Part shown: positions 9,557-17,685 of the stretch, piece by piece
Layout: each line of letters starts with the position of its first letter
How positions within the stretch are numbered: the stretch's first letter is position 1
NCBI GenBank assembly: GCA_039621445.1
Contig: CP154955.1
Span: forward strand, 21,255,823 to 21,319,822
DNA: 64,000 nt
Origin: Euglena gracilis
Taxonomy: Eukaryota; Euglenida; Euglenophyceae; Euglenales
Reading direction: 5' to 3'
The notes under the pieces: generated by a model
What the model saw: only the letters and a program-made list of their open reading frames with translations
The model's database searches: none
Told to the model about the DNA's origin: nothing
Position numbers and translations under genes: made by a program

Positions 9557-11959
9557 ATGTCCTCCATTGAAGATTTGGAAAGAAGTTTGCAGGAATTGGA
9601 AATCAAATCAGCCAGCAGCAGTTAGTCTGTGTTTACCCCTGTGAACCCCATCACCCAGGTTGAAACATTTCTGAAGCAAATTGTGGAACCAAATTCCAGC
9701 AACCCCAGCCAAAGTTCAACCCAAAGTTCAAGATTACCCCCTGTGAAATTGCCAGAGTTTGATGGCACAAATTGGCCGGAGTTTTTGAAAGATTTTGGCA
9801 GGTGGTTGAGGTTAACTGGTGCAGTTGCATTTGGAAATGTCCAGAAAAAGGATTGGCTGTTGGAATGTTGCACCCCCAAGGTGAAAAAACTGGTTGAAAA
9901 AGTGATGGATGAGAATGATGATTTTGAAGAAGTGCTGTTGGAAATTGCAAATCTGTTCCCAACACTGGAAAATGACGTGACCTTGAGGTCTGCCATTGAC
10001 AAATTGCCAGCACTTTTCCAGAACCCTGAACCCCAAGACATCAAAAAACTTTTCATTGAGTTGGACAATTTGATGGCCAGGTTGAGCCCCCAGGCCATGA
10101 GTGAACAGGAAAAGTTTTTGGTTTTGCTGAGGAAATTACACCCCAGAATGTATGCAGACATCAGGGCAGACAGATTTTACAAACATCGTTCTGAGACATT
10201 CACAGATTTGAGAAAAACAATTTTGGAAAAAAGTTCTGAAGATTGGTTGGAGAGGAATTTGCTGAAAAAGGAAAATCTCAGACCATTGATTGAAAGACCC
10301 CCTGATCAATCTGAAAAAGTTGGTGAAAATGTCCCAGAATCTGGAAAACGTGGAAAATCTGGTGGAAAAGGAAAAGGCAAAGGAAAAGGCAAAGGCAAGG
10401 GTGAAAGAAAAGTTGATGACACCCCAGACCCACGATTTGGAGCCACAATTTTCTGTCGATTTTGTCACAAAAAGGGGCATTATGAAGACAGATGTTGGTC
10501 AAAAGAAAAGTTTGAGAAAAAGAAGGCAGCAGCCCAGAAGGGGGCAGGCAAGGGGACCCCTTCGGTTCAACCCCAGGGAGTGCAAACCCAGGTTACCCCC
10601 CAGGGTGAGAACCCCAAAAAGAGAAAGGCTGATGCTTTGCAGTTGCTCCAGATGGTGTGTAAAACTTATCTTTTGCCAGTGAGGGTTTATGGAAAGGAAA
10701 TTCAAGCCATTTTGGACACTGGGGCCACCATCACAGCAGTTTCTAAGAAATGTGTTCCAGAGAATAAAATTCAGCGGAGTGCTGCGGTACCCCTGCAGAT
10801 CGGCAACGGTGAGTACATTTTTTCTGAAGGAGTGTGTGAGGTGAGCCTGGAGTTGGGACGAAAAATTCTAAAGCTTAAAGCGGTTGTTGTTGAAACAAAT
10901 GCCTTCGAGGCAGTTTTGGGGACTGACTTTACTGAAAGTGAGTTTTTTGGAGGGTTGCTGACCAGACCCCCCAGAATCATCATTGATGGTGAGGAGTTTT
11001 TACTTCAGAGCCATGATGGGGACCACAACATCAAAAGAATTTTCAGACTTTTCAAGACAGAAAGCTACACTTTGGTGAAGCCAGTGAAGTCAAAAGCTTT
11101 GGATGAATTGAAGATTTCTGAGGGTCAGATTTGCATTGATCTTTTTGCAAACCACCTGAACCACACCCAGTTTTTGTACATGACAAAAGGGAATTCAGCC
11201 TACAGGTATTCATGGGAAAGGTTGTTGTGTGACATTGGTGCTTCCAAGTTTCTGTGGGCAAACCCCCCCTTCAGCCAACTCAGCAAAGTGGTGAACAAGT
11301 TGTGCCTTGAAGAAACAAAAATGGTCCTGGTACACCCAGACTGGGTGGACCAGTACTGGTCCCCCCTGCTGGAAAGGGTGACTGTGGCCAGGGTGAAAAT
11401 TTCAAGTGGGGTTCCCTTGTTTGTGGGTGACAGGGGCAAAAAGGTGCTGCCCTCCACCCTGTGGAACACTTTTGTGAGTGTGGTGGACACTGTGCAATTA
11501 AAAGTGGATTTTGAGCTTTTGGACCCCAAAATTGTCAGTTGGCTCAGAAAAGTTTCAAGGAATTGGAGTTTGGATGAACTGAGAGGTGAGATCAGGAAGT
11601 ATCCCACAGTGGATGATGGAATTCAAGTGGATTTCCCAGATGTTCCTGATGTTCCCCCCCTGCAGCAGGCAACCCAGCCTGCTAGTCCACCTGCAGACAA
11701 GCAAGTTTTTGAAAGTCCAAGTTTTCCTTTGGAGAATGTTCCCCCCAAGGAATCAGATGAAAAGGTGAAAGAATGGTTGGACAATGTGGTGGTGTTTGAA
11801 CCAATGAATGAGCATGAAAACATCAATTTTTTGGCTGAGTTGACCAAGGACATTGAAAGCGAGCTGAGTCTTTTTCAGGAGGTGAGAAAAGATGTGGAGG
11901 TGATGTTTTTTTCAGCTGTGCCCAACCTGTGGAAGATGTGCAGTTTGCAAAACCTGTGA
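9557..11959 (+). CDS. Chromovirus Gag-protease polyprotein with NPPF methyltransferase-like domain
   Basis: ATG at 9,557 opens 22 codons (MSSIEDLERSLQELE...), then a TAG at 9,623, after which the same frame is open to TGA at 11,957. Gag helices (EFDGTNWPEFLKDFGRWLR onward) span about 9,740-10,270. A Lys/Gly repeat follows at about 10,350-10,405 and then a zinc knuckle C-x2-C-x4-H-x4-C (10,454-10,495). The retropepsin motif LDTGAT is at 10,712-10,729 (DTG 10,715-10,723) and LGTDF follows near 10,915. From about 11,116 comes CIDLFANHLNHTQF and, at 11,258-11,272, ANPPFS. This equals the NPPW methyltransferase-like segment that DIRS elements carry after RNase H. The tail is acidic. A 31-base overlap leads to the RT frame at -1. 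If the TAG is a real stop, initiation must be downstream or readthrough is needed. Confidence 0.88.
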
Positions 11960-12954
11960 ATACTCCCAAGGAAACAATCAAGATGGATGAACTCAAAAGC
12001 ATTTCCAAAGTTTTGCATGAAAAGATTTGGACTTTGGAGGCCCAGAAAAAGGCTGATGAAAAAAGCAGCAAATTGTTTACTGAGAATCTGAGTGGAGAAT
12101 TTGAAAAAGAAGTTGAGAAATTCAGAGACCACCCCAGGTTGTATGAGCTTTTGGTGAAATTTTCTGATATTTTTGGACCATTGCCCACAATTTCTGAGTC
12201 TTCCCCCCTGCCTGTTTTGATGGACATTGAGCTAAAGCCTGAATGGGAAGGCAAACCCCTAAGGCAAAAGTGTTGGCCCATGCCCCAGGAGGATGAAAAA
12301 GAAATTGACCTTCAGTGTGAAGAATTGCTAAAGTCAGGGTTGATTGAGCAATTCCCGGTTGGTGAAATCCCCCAGGTGTGCAGCCCCACATTTTTGGTGG
12401 ACAAAAAAGGGTCAAGTACCAGAAGGATGGTCATCCATTATGGAAAATTGAATGCCAGAAGCAAGGAACATGCAGGTTATTTGCCAAGCATGGAGGTTTT
12501 GATTGAAAGTTTGGCCAAAAGTTGCTGGAAAAGTACCCTGGACATGAGGAGTGGGTATTGGCAAATCCCAATCACAAAAAGAGCAGCAAATTTGTCTGCA
12601 TTTTGCATTCCATCTGGGAGGTATTTTCGTCCCAAAAGGATGATGTTTGGCCTAAGTAATGCTCCGGGAATTTTTCAGGAGTTGATGGAAATTCTAACCT
12701 CCCAATGCAAAACGGATTTGAGGGTGAGAGAGATTTTGAAGGATGGACACCTGGCTTCTTTTTTTGATGACACAGGGGTTGGTGCAAACTCTGAAGAGGA
12801 TCATTTGTATCTTTTGGAAAAGTGGTTTGAAGTTTGCAGAAAGAACCAAGTGAGAATCAAATTGAGCAAATGTTCCTTTCTGAATCAGTCCATTGACTAT
12901 TTGGGTTTCTCTTTGGGATGGGGAATGTGGCAGGCAAACAAAAGAAACATTTAA
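11929..12954 (+). CDS. Chromovirus reverse transcriptase (palm and fingers)
   Basis: This frame is -1 relative to the Gag-protease frame and is open upstream through a T7 run at 11,906-11,912, so frameshifting is a plausible entry. Motifs include PRLYELLVKFSDIFGPLP, CSPTFLVDKK, RRMVIHYGKLN, STLDMRSGYWQIPI, FGLSNAPGIFQELM and the catalytic FFDD (12,760-12,771). It has Phe where most gypsy RTs have Tyr before x-Asp-Asp. A TAA at 12,952 follows QANKRN. The same frame then continues to 13,200 with the RT connection (GAMNFYRRHVKGF, LTDLLKR). The enzyme copies element RNA into cDNA in virus-like particles. Confidence 0.9.
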   Translation: MEDVQFAKPVNTPKETIKMDELKSISKVLHEKIWTLEAQKKADEKSSKLFTENLSGEFEKEVEKFRDHPRLYELLVKFSDIFGPLPTISESSPLPVLMDIELKPEWEGKPLRQKCWPMPQEDEKEIDLQCEELLKSGLIEQFPVGEIPQVCSPTFLVDKKGSSTRRMVIHYGKLNARSKEHAGYLPSMEVLIESLAKSCWKSTLDMRSGYWQIPITKRAANLSAFCIPSGRYFRPKRMMFGLSNAPGIFQELMEILTSQCKTDLRVREILKDGHLASFFDDTGVGANSEEDHLYLLEKWFEVCRKNQVRIKLSKCSFLNQSIDYLGFSLGWGMWQANKRNI

Positions 12955-13200
12955 CCAATTCTGAGCTTTCGAGTTCAGAATCAAAGGGATTTGAGGCGAA
13001 TTTTGGGAGCCATGAATTTCTACCGCAGACACGTGAAAGGTTTTACTTTTGACTCAGCCCCGCTCACAGATCTTCTGAAAAGGAATGTGAAATGGAGGTG
13101 GACTGAAAAGGAGGAGAGTTGTTTGAATGCATTGAAAAGGAAATTGTCTTCTCTTGATGTTTTAGGTACCCCAGGAGTTCAGGAGAGATTGTTTTGGTGA
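12955..13200 (+). CDS. Chromovirus RT thumb/connection, beyond in-frame TAA
   Basis: In frame with the RT and starting right after the TAA. It reads VQNQRDLRRILGAMNFYRRH, APLTDLLKR and WTEKEESCLNALKRKLSS, the usual connection between Ty3/gypsy RT and RNase H. It ends at TGA (13,198) because a single-base shift precedes the RNase H start. Confidence 0.8.
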   Translation, partial: PILSFRVQNQRDLRRILGAMNFYRRHVKGFTFDSAPLTDLLKRNVKWRWTEKEESCLNALKRKLSSLDVLGTPGVQERLFW

Positions 13201-14321
13201 CTGACTGTTCGGATTTGGGAGGTGGTTCAGCATTGTTTCAGTGGCAAACCCTCCAACAAACACAAATTCCTGAGAATTTTCGAACAAGTGGTGTGAAGGT
13301 GGATGGAACCCTGAAAAACAACTACCCCAGTGAAATGAGGTTGGTGCCCTTGGGCCACTACAACTGGAAATGGAGTGAGGCAAGAAAAAAATACACTACC
13401 TGGGAAAAGGAAATTTTGAGTGGTGTGCTGACCATTGCTTCACAAACAAGGATTTTGCAAAATCTGCCAATTGTGTGGATGACAGACAATGAGGCAGCCA
13501 CCTCTTTTCTGAAGGGTGAACCCCCCCTCAACAAAAGACTGAGAAGGATGTATGTGTTTTTGCACCAGTTCAAACTGAATATCGTTCATGTGGCAGGTTG
13601 CAAAAATGAATTGTGTGATTTTTTGTCTCGTGCTGATTTTGAGAACAAATTTGAAATTCATTTTGAGGAAGAAGCAAGGAACGCTTTTCAGAAAATGGAT
13701 GTGCAGCTTGACCTGTTTTTGCAGAAGATTTTCAGTTTTTCCCACAGAGTGCAAGTGTCAGAAAAGGATTATTTGAATTCAGAGCTGAAGGATTTTTGGG
13801 AAAAGGTGGAGGTTTCAAAACCCTGTTTCATTGACAATGAGTTTTGGTTCAGATCTGCCAAGGCCATGTATTGTGAAGGCAAGTTGGTTGTTCCATCTCA
13901 TTTGTTGAAAGTTTTTTTGGATGAATGTCACAAGGCAAGCAACCATGTTGGTGCTGAAAGGACATTGTTGTTCTTTTTGAGCCATTTTCAGTCCAAGGTT
14001 TCCAAGAAAGACATGTTGGAAATTTGCAAGGCCATTGTGATGACGTGTAAAATTTGCACCCTTTCAAAACAAAAATGCCCCAGTGACCGTGGAAAGGTGG
14101 GTTCTTTACCGATTCCAACAGTGAGCAATGAAGTTTTGTGTTTGGATTTTGTGCAAATGGACCCCTACAATGGTTTTGATTATGTGCTGACTTTGGTCGA
14201 CAATTTGTCCCATTTTTGCCAATTCATCCCCACACAGAAAACGGTAACCGGAGAAGGTTTTGAGGCTTATTTTGGACCGGTGGATTTCTGTTTTTGGAAA
14301 ACCATCCGTTGTGAGCTCTGA
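13194..14321 (+). CDS. Chromovirus RNase H and integrase N-terminal region
   Basis: RNase H: first Asp in VTDCSDLGGGSALFQW, Glu in TWEKEILSGV, Asp in WMTDNEAATSFL and a final Asp in LCDFLSRAD. It removes template RNA and processes primers. Integrase zinc-binding: ECHKASNHVGAERT supplies His-His and TCKICTLSK the Cys pair. The first catalytic Asp is at 14,145 (CLDFVQMDPYNGFDY). The frame then shifts near 14,270, and its last 15 or so codons, to TGA, are out of register. A one-base shift near 13,190 separates it from the RT frame. Confidence 0.88.
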   Translation: MVTDCSDLGGGSALFQWQTLQQTQIPENFRTSGVKVDGTLKNNYPSEMRLVPLGHYNWKWSEARKKYTTWEKEILSGVLTIASQTRILQNLPIVWMTDNEAATSFLKGEPPLNKRLRRMYVFLHQFKLNIVHVAGCKNELCDFLSRADFENKFEIHFEEEARNAFQKMDVQLDLFLQKIFSFSHRVQVSEKDYLNSELKDFWEKVEVSKPCFIDNEFWFRSAKAMYCEGKLVVPSHLLKVFLDECHKASNHVGAERTLLFFLSHFQSKVSKKDMLEICKAIVMTCKICTLSKQKCPSDRGKVGSLPIPTVSNEVLCLDFVQMDPYNGFDYVLTLVDNLSHFCQFIPTQKTVTGEGFEAYFGPVDFCFWKTIRCEL

Positions 14322-15495
14322 CAACGACGTGCGATTCAGACAGCCCAGTGGTTTTTATCAGACAGCATTTAAGGCTCTCGACGTGAAATTATCGTTTTCT
14401 CTGCCCCAGAACCCCCGATCAAACGGTTTGGTTGAAAACGTCAATAAAATGTTCTTGCAGAATATGCGAGCATTGAGTCTGTCTTCCAAGGACAAAAATT
14501 GGGTGCAGCTGATCCCGTATTGCACATTTTTGATGAATTCACAGATTTCCCCCACAACAATGTTGTCACCCCATGAAATGTTTTTAGGCAGACCAGCTTG
14601 GAGGTTTGAATTACCCCCAGAACCGGTGACAAATCCAGAAACCCATTCCTGGCTTTTGACCCAGATGGAATTTCAAGAAAGAGCTTCCCAGAGATTGAAA
14701 GAATTGAGGAAAAAAGATTTTGAGAGTGCCAACAAAGGGAGGGTACCAGCAAAAATTGAAGAAGATGACTATGTTTTGGTGCACAACAAAAGGTGGCCAA
14801 ACAAATCATGGCCCAAGCTTTCCACCCCCTGGCAAGGACCTTTTCGGGTTCTCAAATCGAGGTTCAATTCAGTGCAAATTGCAAGCAGTCCATCTTTGGG
14901 AGGGGTCATTGATGTCTCTTTGGGTTTGTGCAAAAAATGGGAGGTTGCTTTGCATGAAGAAAGCCTTTTGGAAGAAGACCCAGACCTTTTGACCGGTGAA
15001 GTGGTTGTGGGAGACCCAGTGGAGGGTGACACCCCCATGCCAGACCAGGGAGGGGATCCCCCCCTTCAGATGTCAGAAGAAGAACAAGTACAGTTGGGTT
15101 TTTACAATGTTTACAAGATTTTGAAGCACAAGTACCAAGGGGGATGGAAATTTTTGGTTTGGTGGGAGAATTTTCCGGCAAGCAGCAGTACATGGGAGCC
15201 TGTGGCTTCCTTTGTGCAACCAGGAGGCAGAATGAATGAGGTTTTCAAGAATTATTGTGTGGATCACAATTTACAATCGATCCTATGCCAGGCGCTCAGA
15301 ATGTTTTGCGACGTTTCAGAATGTGAATGGGGGTTGGCATCTCAAGAGACAGCCTGGCCTCCCCCCAAATGTTTTGATCGTGCTTTCAGTCACGCGGGAG
15401 GAAAGTCAAGCCCCCCAGGGGGCCTTTTGGATGGTTTTTCGGGTCAGGAGACACCAACCCGCCTCGCCATGGGTGGATTGTTGTCTAACCTTTGA
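14260..15495 (+). CDS. Chromovirus integrase core, GPF module and chromodomain
   Basis: This frame resumes the integrase with WISVFGKPSVVSSDND. The second catalytic Asp is at 14,320 and the Glu (SNGLVENVNK) at 14,434, giving D-D(37)-E. A GPF module follows (TPWQGPFRVLKSRF, about 14,825-14,870). The chromodomain at about 15,097-15,235 reads YNVYKILKHKYQGGWKF then LVWWENF and STWEPV, with the aromatic cage positions present. Chromodomains steer integration toward modified histone tails. The last about 80 residues have no motif. The start coordinate is nominal: the true upstream frame joins from 13,194-14,270. Confidence 0.9.
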   Translation: MRLILDRWISVFGKPSVVSSDNDVRFRQPSGFYQTAFKALDVKLSFSLPQNPRSNGLVENVNKMFLQNMRALSLSSKDKNWVQLIPYCTFLMNSQISPTTMLSPHEMFLGRPAWRFELPPEPVTNPETHSWLLTQMEFQERASQRLKELRKKDFESANKGRVPAKIEEDDYVLVHNKRWPNKSWPKLSTPWQGPFRVLKSRFNSVQIASSPSLGGVIDVSLGLCKKWEVALHEESLLEEDPDLLTGEVVVGDPVEGDTPMPDQGGDPPLQMSEEEQVQLGFYNVYKILKHKYQGGWKFLVWWENFPASSSTWEPVASFVQPGGRMNEVFKNYCVDHNLQSILCQALRMFCDVSECEWGLASQETAWPPPKCFDRAFSHAGGKSSPPGGLLDGFSGQETPTRLAMGGLLSNL

Positions 15496-15780
15496 AGGCT
15501 TCAGTCACAAACCTGCCATTGATGCGAGGAGTTTCGCCCAGGTTTGTGTTACCTTTGAACGGCAAGCCAACCACGAAGTGAAGGGACCACGGTGAACGTC
15601 GGAAGTAACCTCTTTTACCTCCCTTTGTGTTGACGTTTGTCGTTCTGAACCTTTTTTGTGGACAATTCGTGTTGAACAACATTCATTCGTGCTTGAACCA
15701 TAGTAAAGCCATTTTGTTTGTGGTGTGATGCCGTTTCGTCCTGTGCCTGTGGCGCCGCGTCCTCCGGCATGGGGGGCGTG
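15496..15780 (+). other. Chromovirus 3' untranslated region and polypurine tract
   Basis: No ORF. The final bases before the 3' LTR read GGCATGGGGGGCGTG. This short G-rich tract is in the place expected for the plus-strand primer, though it is not a perfect purine run. Confidence 0.5.
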
Positions 15781-15971
15781 TGCGGACTATTTACTAACCG
15801 CCTGAACCGAACTTTGTATTCCTAATTCGAACCTTTCCTCCTGTGCAGACTGCTGGCTCTGGTTATGTCTTTACATTGATTGTGTTACGTCTTTGGGGAC
15901 AATTGGGATATCAAGAAAAATTGGGAATCCGAGGATTTCAATAAAAACAAAAGAATATTCTGAGACGTCCA
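15781..15971 (+). repeat. Chromovirus 3' LTR
   Basis: 191 bp, one substitution relative to the 5' LTR, followed by the GCATG duplication. Confidence 0.93.
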
Positions 15972-16016
15972 GCATGCAATCTTGAATTTGGAATTGCAGA
16001 CCTGGCACATCCTACA
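15972..16016 (+). repeat. Chromovirus target copy (GCATG) and right LTR of small element, part 2
   Basis: GCATG (15,972-15,976) then CAATCTTGAATTTGGAATTG through CCTACA continues the LTR split at 8,919. AGGTTT follows at 16,017. Confidence 0.85.
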
Positions 16017-16239
16017 AGGTTTATCCTCTGAGGAAGTGTGCCATATTGGAAAATAGAAAAATGTTCAGGCTTTTTCCTCGCATTATTTGCGGTTGGAAGC
16101 GGAAAAAAAGGCGGAGGTTGCTGTCCAGAAATGGTGCAAAAAGCCTCACTGGGGTCTTGTGCGGAGCCGTAGCTGTCTCGGACTCCAGTGAAGAATGATT
16201 CAGGAGGAAGGGACAGCGAAGGCGGAGCACAAGACAACA
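16017..16239 (+). pseudogene. DIRS-D tyrosine recombinase, 3' part, overlapping internal complementary region
   Basis: The frame after AGGTTT reads SSEEVCHIGK, TAG, KNVQAF and SHYLRLE. This aligns with DIRS-B VEEVQQLGQWKNFGAF and AHYLRLG, so the catalytic tyrosine is present and the TAG replaces the conserved Trp. This is the continuation of the ORF interrupted at 7,400. The stretch then enters a region (16,146-16,239) complementary to the element ends. Confidence 0.75.
16146..16239 (+). repeat. DIRS-D internal complementary region
   Basis: The right half (TCGGACTCCAGTGAAGAATG..., from 16,178) is the inverse complement of the right end at 16,462-16,498. The left half (to 16,178) should match the left end but does not match 2,980-3,000, consistent with a rearranged left terminus. 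In DIRS elements this region templates completion of the ends. Confidence 0.6.
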
Positions 16240-16390
16240 GTGACCGCCCCTCCCCGGCCCGGAATAGAACAAAAACGTCGGTCAGGCCCCCCAAGAAATT
16301 TCAATTCACCCACAGACAGGCCAGCAACCTGCCGCCGGCCACCGAGAGGTCCGACAACACCTCCGAGTCTGCCTACTCCGACATCTCATC

Positions 16391-16498
16391 GCAGTAAGAA
16401 ACACCATAGCCAACACCAAAAAATACACAACAACAGCCGGAAAGAAGAGCAGGACATCGCTGTCCCTTCCTCCTGAATCAATCTTCACCGGAGTCCGA
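16391..16498 (-). repeat. DIRS-D right inverted terminal repeat
   Basis: The inverse complement carries CATCGGACTCCGGTGAAGA, then GATGTCCTGCTCTTCTT and GTTTCTTACTGC, pairing with the left end near 3,009-3,072 and with the internal complementary region. Confidence 0.7.
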
Positions 16499-17180
16499 TG
16501 TGGTGTGCTATTTGCCATCAATATCCTTAGAATCAAAAAGTGATCCGGAAGAGATGGGGATGGGTCCAGAAAAGGAATTATCTTGCAATGCCAACAAAAT
16601 CTTACTCCCTCGAGGCAAGCCGAAAAGGGAGGAATGGACACACAGGGAGAAGCACAAAGACATTGTGACAAGGACAAGTGCGGAGCCCGAGGGGACGTGT
16701 ACATTTCCAATAACATCCAATCACATGGCGAGGGGAAGCATCATCTTGCCGAAAGCGCCATGGTGAATCGACCAAAACAGGTCTGAACCAATCCATTATG
16801 CACCGTCCGTCCGCTTTGATACCGCAAGCAAAGATGTTGTTTAAAACTGTTTTGTGTATGGTGAAGCATGTAATCGCCTACTGAAAGATTCGTTCATTGT
16901 TAGAATTGCAGCATTTGAACGGGGCGGAGTGTGATTTGTGTCATGCGTCCAGCTGCACACCTGTGGCCATGAAGAAGCAGCCATGGGAACCTGAGTTCCT
17001 TAAGCCCGGGTGAGCGCCATCTTATGTTCGTCTGTAAATTTTTTATCACCAATTTTTTTTATAATGTATCACATATGTATCACCAAAAAATTAATCATAA
17101 TTAGTCGCACAGATACGTTGTGATACACACTAAATGGCGGCCTTGGCCAAATCAAACCGCCCTGCAGACCGCCGATGTGC
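16499..17180. other. Intergenic with ATGTATCAC repeat
   Basis: No gene seen. It contains a DIRS mini-element (16,612-16,722) and an AATGTATCACATATGTATCA block near 17,042-17,090 like the one at 2,590-2,690. Confidence 0.4.
16612..16722 (-). mobile_element. DIRS-A/C-type mini-element (fused termini)
   Basis: On the plus strand a right-end half (TACTCCCTCGAGGCAAGCCG through AGAAGCACAAAGACATTGTG) is joined to a left-end half (AAGTGCGGAGCCCGAGG). Read on the minus strand this is left terminus followed directly by right terminus, as if the whole interior were deleted. A near twin lies at 17,890-18,004. Confidence 0.45.
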
Positions 17181-17512
17181 TGCAGGCCAACAAATCTTTT
17201 CGGTGATTACGGTGTCAAACCAAAACGAAGCCCGGATGCCTCACAATGTTGTGCCCTCAGCAAAGCTGTTTGTTCCTCAGGCCGAAACTGGGCTGGACTG
17301 GGCTGAAAAGGAGGGGTCAAAAATGGCCTAAAATGTCATTTTTTGAGTGGTCTGGACCCCCCACCCCCCGGGGGGGGGAGATGTGGTCCAGGGGAGGGGG
17401 TCCTGCTGGCTGGCAGTTGGACCTGGAAGGCACCTCAAAAAAAAGGCCAAAAAACTCAAATCCAGCTGGGTTGGCATTTCTCAATCAAAGTTTGGAGGTG
17501 AAACCACAAAAT
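17181..17512. repeat. Dispersed repeat, segments Y then X
   Basis: 17,181-17,351 is the inverse complement of 62,396-62,566, while 17,355-17,512 matches 62,229-62,395 in direct orientation. X contains GAGATGTGGTCCAGGGG and CTCAAATCCAGCTGGGTTGG. Confidence 0.8.
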
Positions 17513-17685
17513 GCAGTTCACGTCGACCGCATAATTCAAGCTTCTTTCCGACTTCATTAATCATTGGAGTTTGAAATTGATAGTTTACTTGTCAGTTGAG
17601 ATTCTTCTGGTTCGTTTCCTTTTGGATTGTCTTGTGATACTGACTACGCTCTTGGTTCTTCGTAGAAGCCGAAGGGCCTGGAGGT

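Larger units (their letters stand above)
8920..15971 (+). mobile_element. Ty3/gypsy chromovirus, complete with both LTRs
   Basis: The element is 7.05 kb. It has 191-bp LTRs starting TGCGG and ending GTCCA, differing at one position, and a GCATG target duplication. Internal order is Gag, CCHC knuckle, aspartic protease, a DIRS-like NPPF domain, RT, RNase H, integrase, GPF module and chromodomain. Protease-RT-RNase H-integrase order with a C-terminal chromodomain defines chromoviruses of the Ty3/gypsy (Metaviridae) group. Coding is broken by a leader TAG, an internal TAA at 12,952, and shifts near 13,190 and 14,270. The insertion is recent by LTR identity but does not look autonomous. Confidence 0.93.
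7401..16016 (+). mobile_element. Small non-autonomous LTR element (TRIM/LARD-like), itself split by a chromovirus
   Basis: Two about 222-bp direct repeats begin TGAGTGCCCA and end CCTGCA or CCTACA, giving canonical TG...CA ends. They are flanked by AGGTTT. Without the nested chromovirus the element is only about 1.56 kb, with an about 1.1-kb interior and no sense-strand gag or pol. The interior carries a decayed ORF on the opposite strand. The LTRs are roughly 90% identical by eye, so this insertion is older than the chromovirus. It lands in the DIRS-D recombinase gene: joining the outer flanks brings the recombinase back into register apart from stops. Confidence 0.8.
2980..16498 (+). mobile_element. 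DIRS-D: decayed DIRS-type retrotransposon carrying nested insertions
   Basis: In order along the plus strand are an inverted-repeat end (about 2,980-3,072), a Gag-like ORF, RT, RNase H/MT remnant, tyrosine recombinase, an internal complementary region (about 16,146-16,239) and the opposite inverted repeat (16,391-16,498). The two end cores (GTCCTGCTCTTCTT through GTTTCTTACTGC) are clearly inverse complements. Removing the insertion at 7,401-16,016 and one target copy leaves about 4.9 kb, close to the 4.7 kb of intact DIRS-B. The RT, RNase H and recombinase frames all carry frameshifts or stops, so it is dead. The left outer end reads like a right-type terminus (CGGACTCCCACGACAGAGG), so that end may be rearranged. 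Confidence 0.7.

Noticed and set aside
11105-11500. Captured host DNA methyltransferase
   Set aside because: The whole segment, including flanking LFA and W-box landmarks, matches the DIRS element domain rather than a cellular enzyme with full catalytic motifs.
8231-16060. Possible UAA/UAG = glutamine genetic code, because several in-frame stops (8,233-8,712 ORF, 9,623, 12,952, 7,340) are TAA or TAG
   Set aside because: Raptor-like exons use only CAG/CAA for the Gln residues visible and no in-frame TAR. In DIRS-D a TAG replaces a conserved Trp. Intact DIRS-B ORFs contain no internal TAR. C-to-T or G-to-A decay explains the stops.
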